From positions 186,001 through 250,000 of the forward strand of contig NZ_LWEH01000005.1 of the NCBI RefSeq assembly GCF_001635455.1: a DNA stretch of 64,000 nt, in the 5' to 3' direction. The notes beneath the pieces are model-generated. The model was given only the letters and a program-made list of their open reading frames with translations. It had not been told where the DNA came from and did no database searches. Source of the DNA: Vibrio sp. HI00D65. GTDB lineage: Bacteria > Pseudomonadota > Gammaproteobacteria > Enterobacterales > Vibrionaceae. Positions 63,341-64,000 of the stretch are shown piece by piece; position 1 is the first letter of the stretch; every line of letters begins with the position of its first letter. Made by a program: the position numbers and the translations under genes.

Positions 63341-64000
63341 CTAAAGGCTGGCAATAAAGACTTGTTGTTGATGTTCAACTGGCTGCGGTTTCACATTCAT
63401 TTCAACGACGGGTTTAGTCTCTGCTAAAAACAGGCTGACATTGTGTGAGAACTCACCACTCGCGACTCTCAGGTTAGTCTGATATATCACTTGGAAACGG
63501 TAACGGCGGCATGTCCGGCCATACTGTTCAATCAGTGTTTGAACCAACTTGGTGTTATTAGAAATATCGCTGTCTGTTAGCTCAATGGTGCAAACATCCC
63601 ACTGCACTTCATCTTCGCGCTCTTTAAACGCAACGATACCAATGCCCAACCTTTCAAAAATTCTCTTAAATCCTGCAACGCTGCCTGCGTCTTTGGCATT
63701 CAAGGCCGCGTATTTCACTCGCTTGCGAAGCAGAGAAAGCGGCTCTCCCTCAAAACGCTTAATGTCTCTATCCCAAGCCATTAACTCCAAGGTATTTTCA
63801 CTGCATGTCAGCGCATCCATTTGACCAAGTGGGACCTGCAGCCAACCCCAGACCATGTGAAAGAATGCGAATACGCCTTTTGATAGAAAGTGCGGCTCTT
63901 TGATTTCTTCCGAGGTGGTGCTGCCATCTTGCCACCATGGAATAACCGTTTCGGGTAACTCTGGTGCATGGTGCTCTTGGTTATCGCTTTGAGGTTCAGA
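63341..64000 (-). CDS. Phage tail protein I (gpI-like), partial
   Basis: The frame is open from 64000 to the stop at 63341, giving at least 219 residues; the N-terminus is beyond the window. WDRDIKRFEGEPLSLLRKRV with AGSVAGFKRIFERLG after it matches the gpI family of baseplate proteins. The order I, fibre, fibre chaperone is that of P2-like tails. An internal ATG at 63856 is not needed as a start. Confidence 0.8.
   Translation of the reverse strand, partial: SEPQSDNQEHHAPELPETVIPWWQDGSTTSEEIKEPHFLSKGVFAFFHMVWGWLQVPLGQMDALTCSENTLELMAWDRDIKRFEGEPLSLLRKRVKYAALNAKDAGSVAGFKRIFERLGIGIVAFKEREDEVQWDVCTIELTDSDISNNTKLVQTLIEQYGRTCRRYRFQVIYQTNLRVASGEFSHNVSLFLAETKPVVEMNVKPQPVEHQQQVFIASL

Overview
The window looks like part of a Vibrio genome, probably the second chromosome of a marine Vibrio. 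The evidence is the gene set: FabH2 beside trxC, the TtpC/ExbB/ExbD/TonB cluster with DUF3450 and TPR partners, RavA-ViaA, nirBD-nirC-cobA, and Cys/Leu/Gly tRNA arrays. The genus and chromosome call rests on remembered Vibrio gene order and was not checked by search.

Layout. 1-3.0 kb: anaerobic ribonucleotide reductase (nrdG partial, nrdD) behind a paired NrdR box and a perfect FNR box. 3.0-7.4 kb: secreted EEP-family enzyme, glycosyltransferase, dead GNAT gene, FabH-type synthase, thioredoxin 2. 7.5-12.2 kb: AlkJ/AlkK-like alcohol oxidation pair with a divergent AraC regulator. 12.3-15.5 kb: decayed stretch with a stop-interrupted MFS gene, two stand-alone winged-helix proteins, AraC and GNAT remnants, and a DUF2986 gene. 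15.6-30.4 kb: metal (probably iron) acquisition region. It runs from a TonB-dependent receptor through DUF3450-TtpC-ExbB-ExbD-TonB-TPR to PepSY, DUF2271 and DUF4198 proteins and a cluster 9-type ABC importer. Candidate Fur boxes precede three of its transcription units. One of the two binding-protein-like components has no histidine. 30.7-36.5 kb: dicarboxylate/amino-acid symporter with a CRP site, two-component system with a His-rich sensor, NYN protein, DUF4174 protein. 35.7-40.7 kb: nitrite reduction cluster with an FNR promoter laid out like that of E. coli nirB.

41.3-48.0 kb: two tRNA arrays (five and four genes) share a colinear 500-bp block in direct orientation. They enclose an unusual SGNH hydrolase-CitC nucleotidyltransferase fusion, a class 3 lipase and a chemoreceptor gene with four in-frame stops. 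48.2-55.8 kb: viaA-ravA, NUDIX hydrolase, threonine aldolase, YlqF-type GTPase, diguanylate cyclase. 56.3-58.2 kb: two secreted DUF285 proteins, one with fifteen 25-residue repeats and one with two. 58.3-64.0 kb: a contractile tail module (tail protein I, fibre, fibre assembly chaperone, two poorly known proteins, gpD/gpV-like spike) running off the right edge. It belongs to a prophage or tailocin; no capsid, integrase or lysis genes are visible here.

The anaerobic genes (nrdDG, nirBDC-cobA) appear to be under FNR control and the 16-30 kb metal genes under Fur. At least three genes are broken and two more survive as fragments, so the lineage is losing accessory functions. No CRISPR array, integron attC site, insertion sequence or rRNA gene was recognised.
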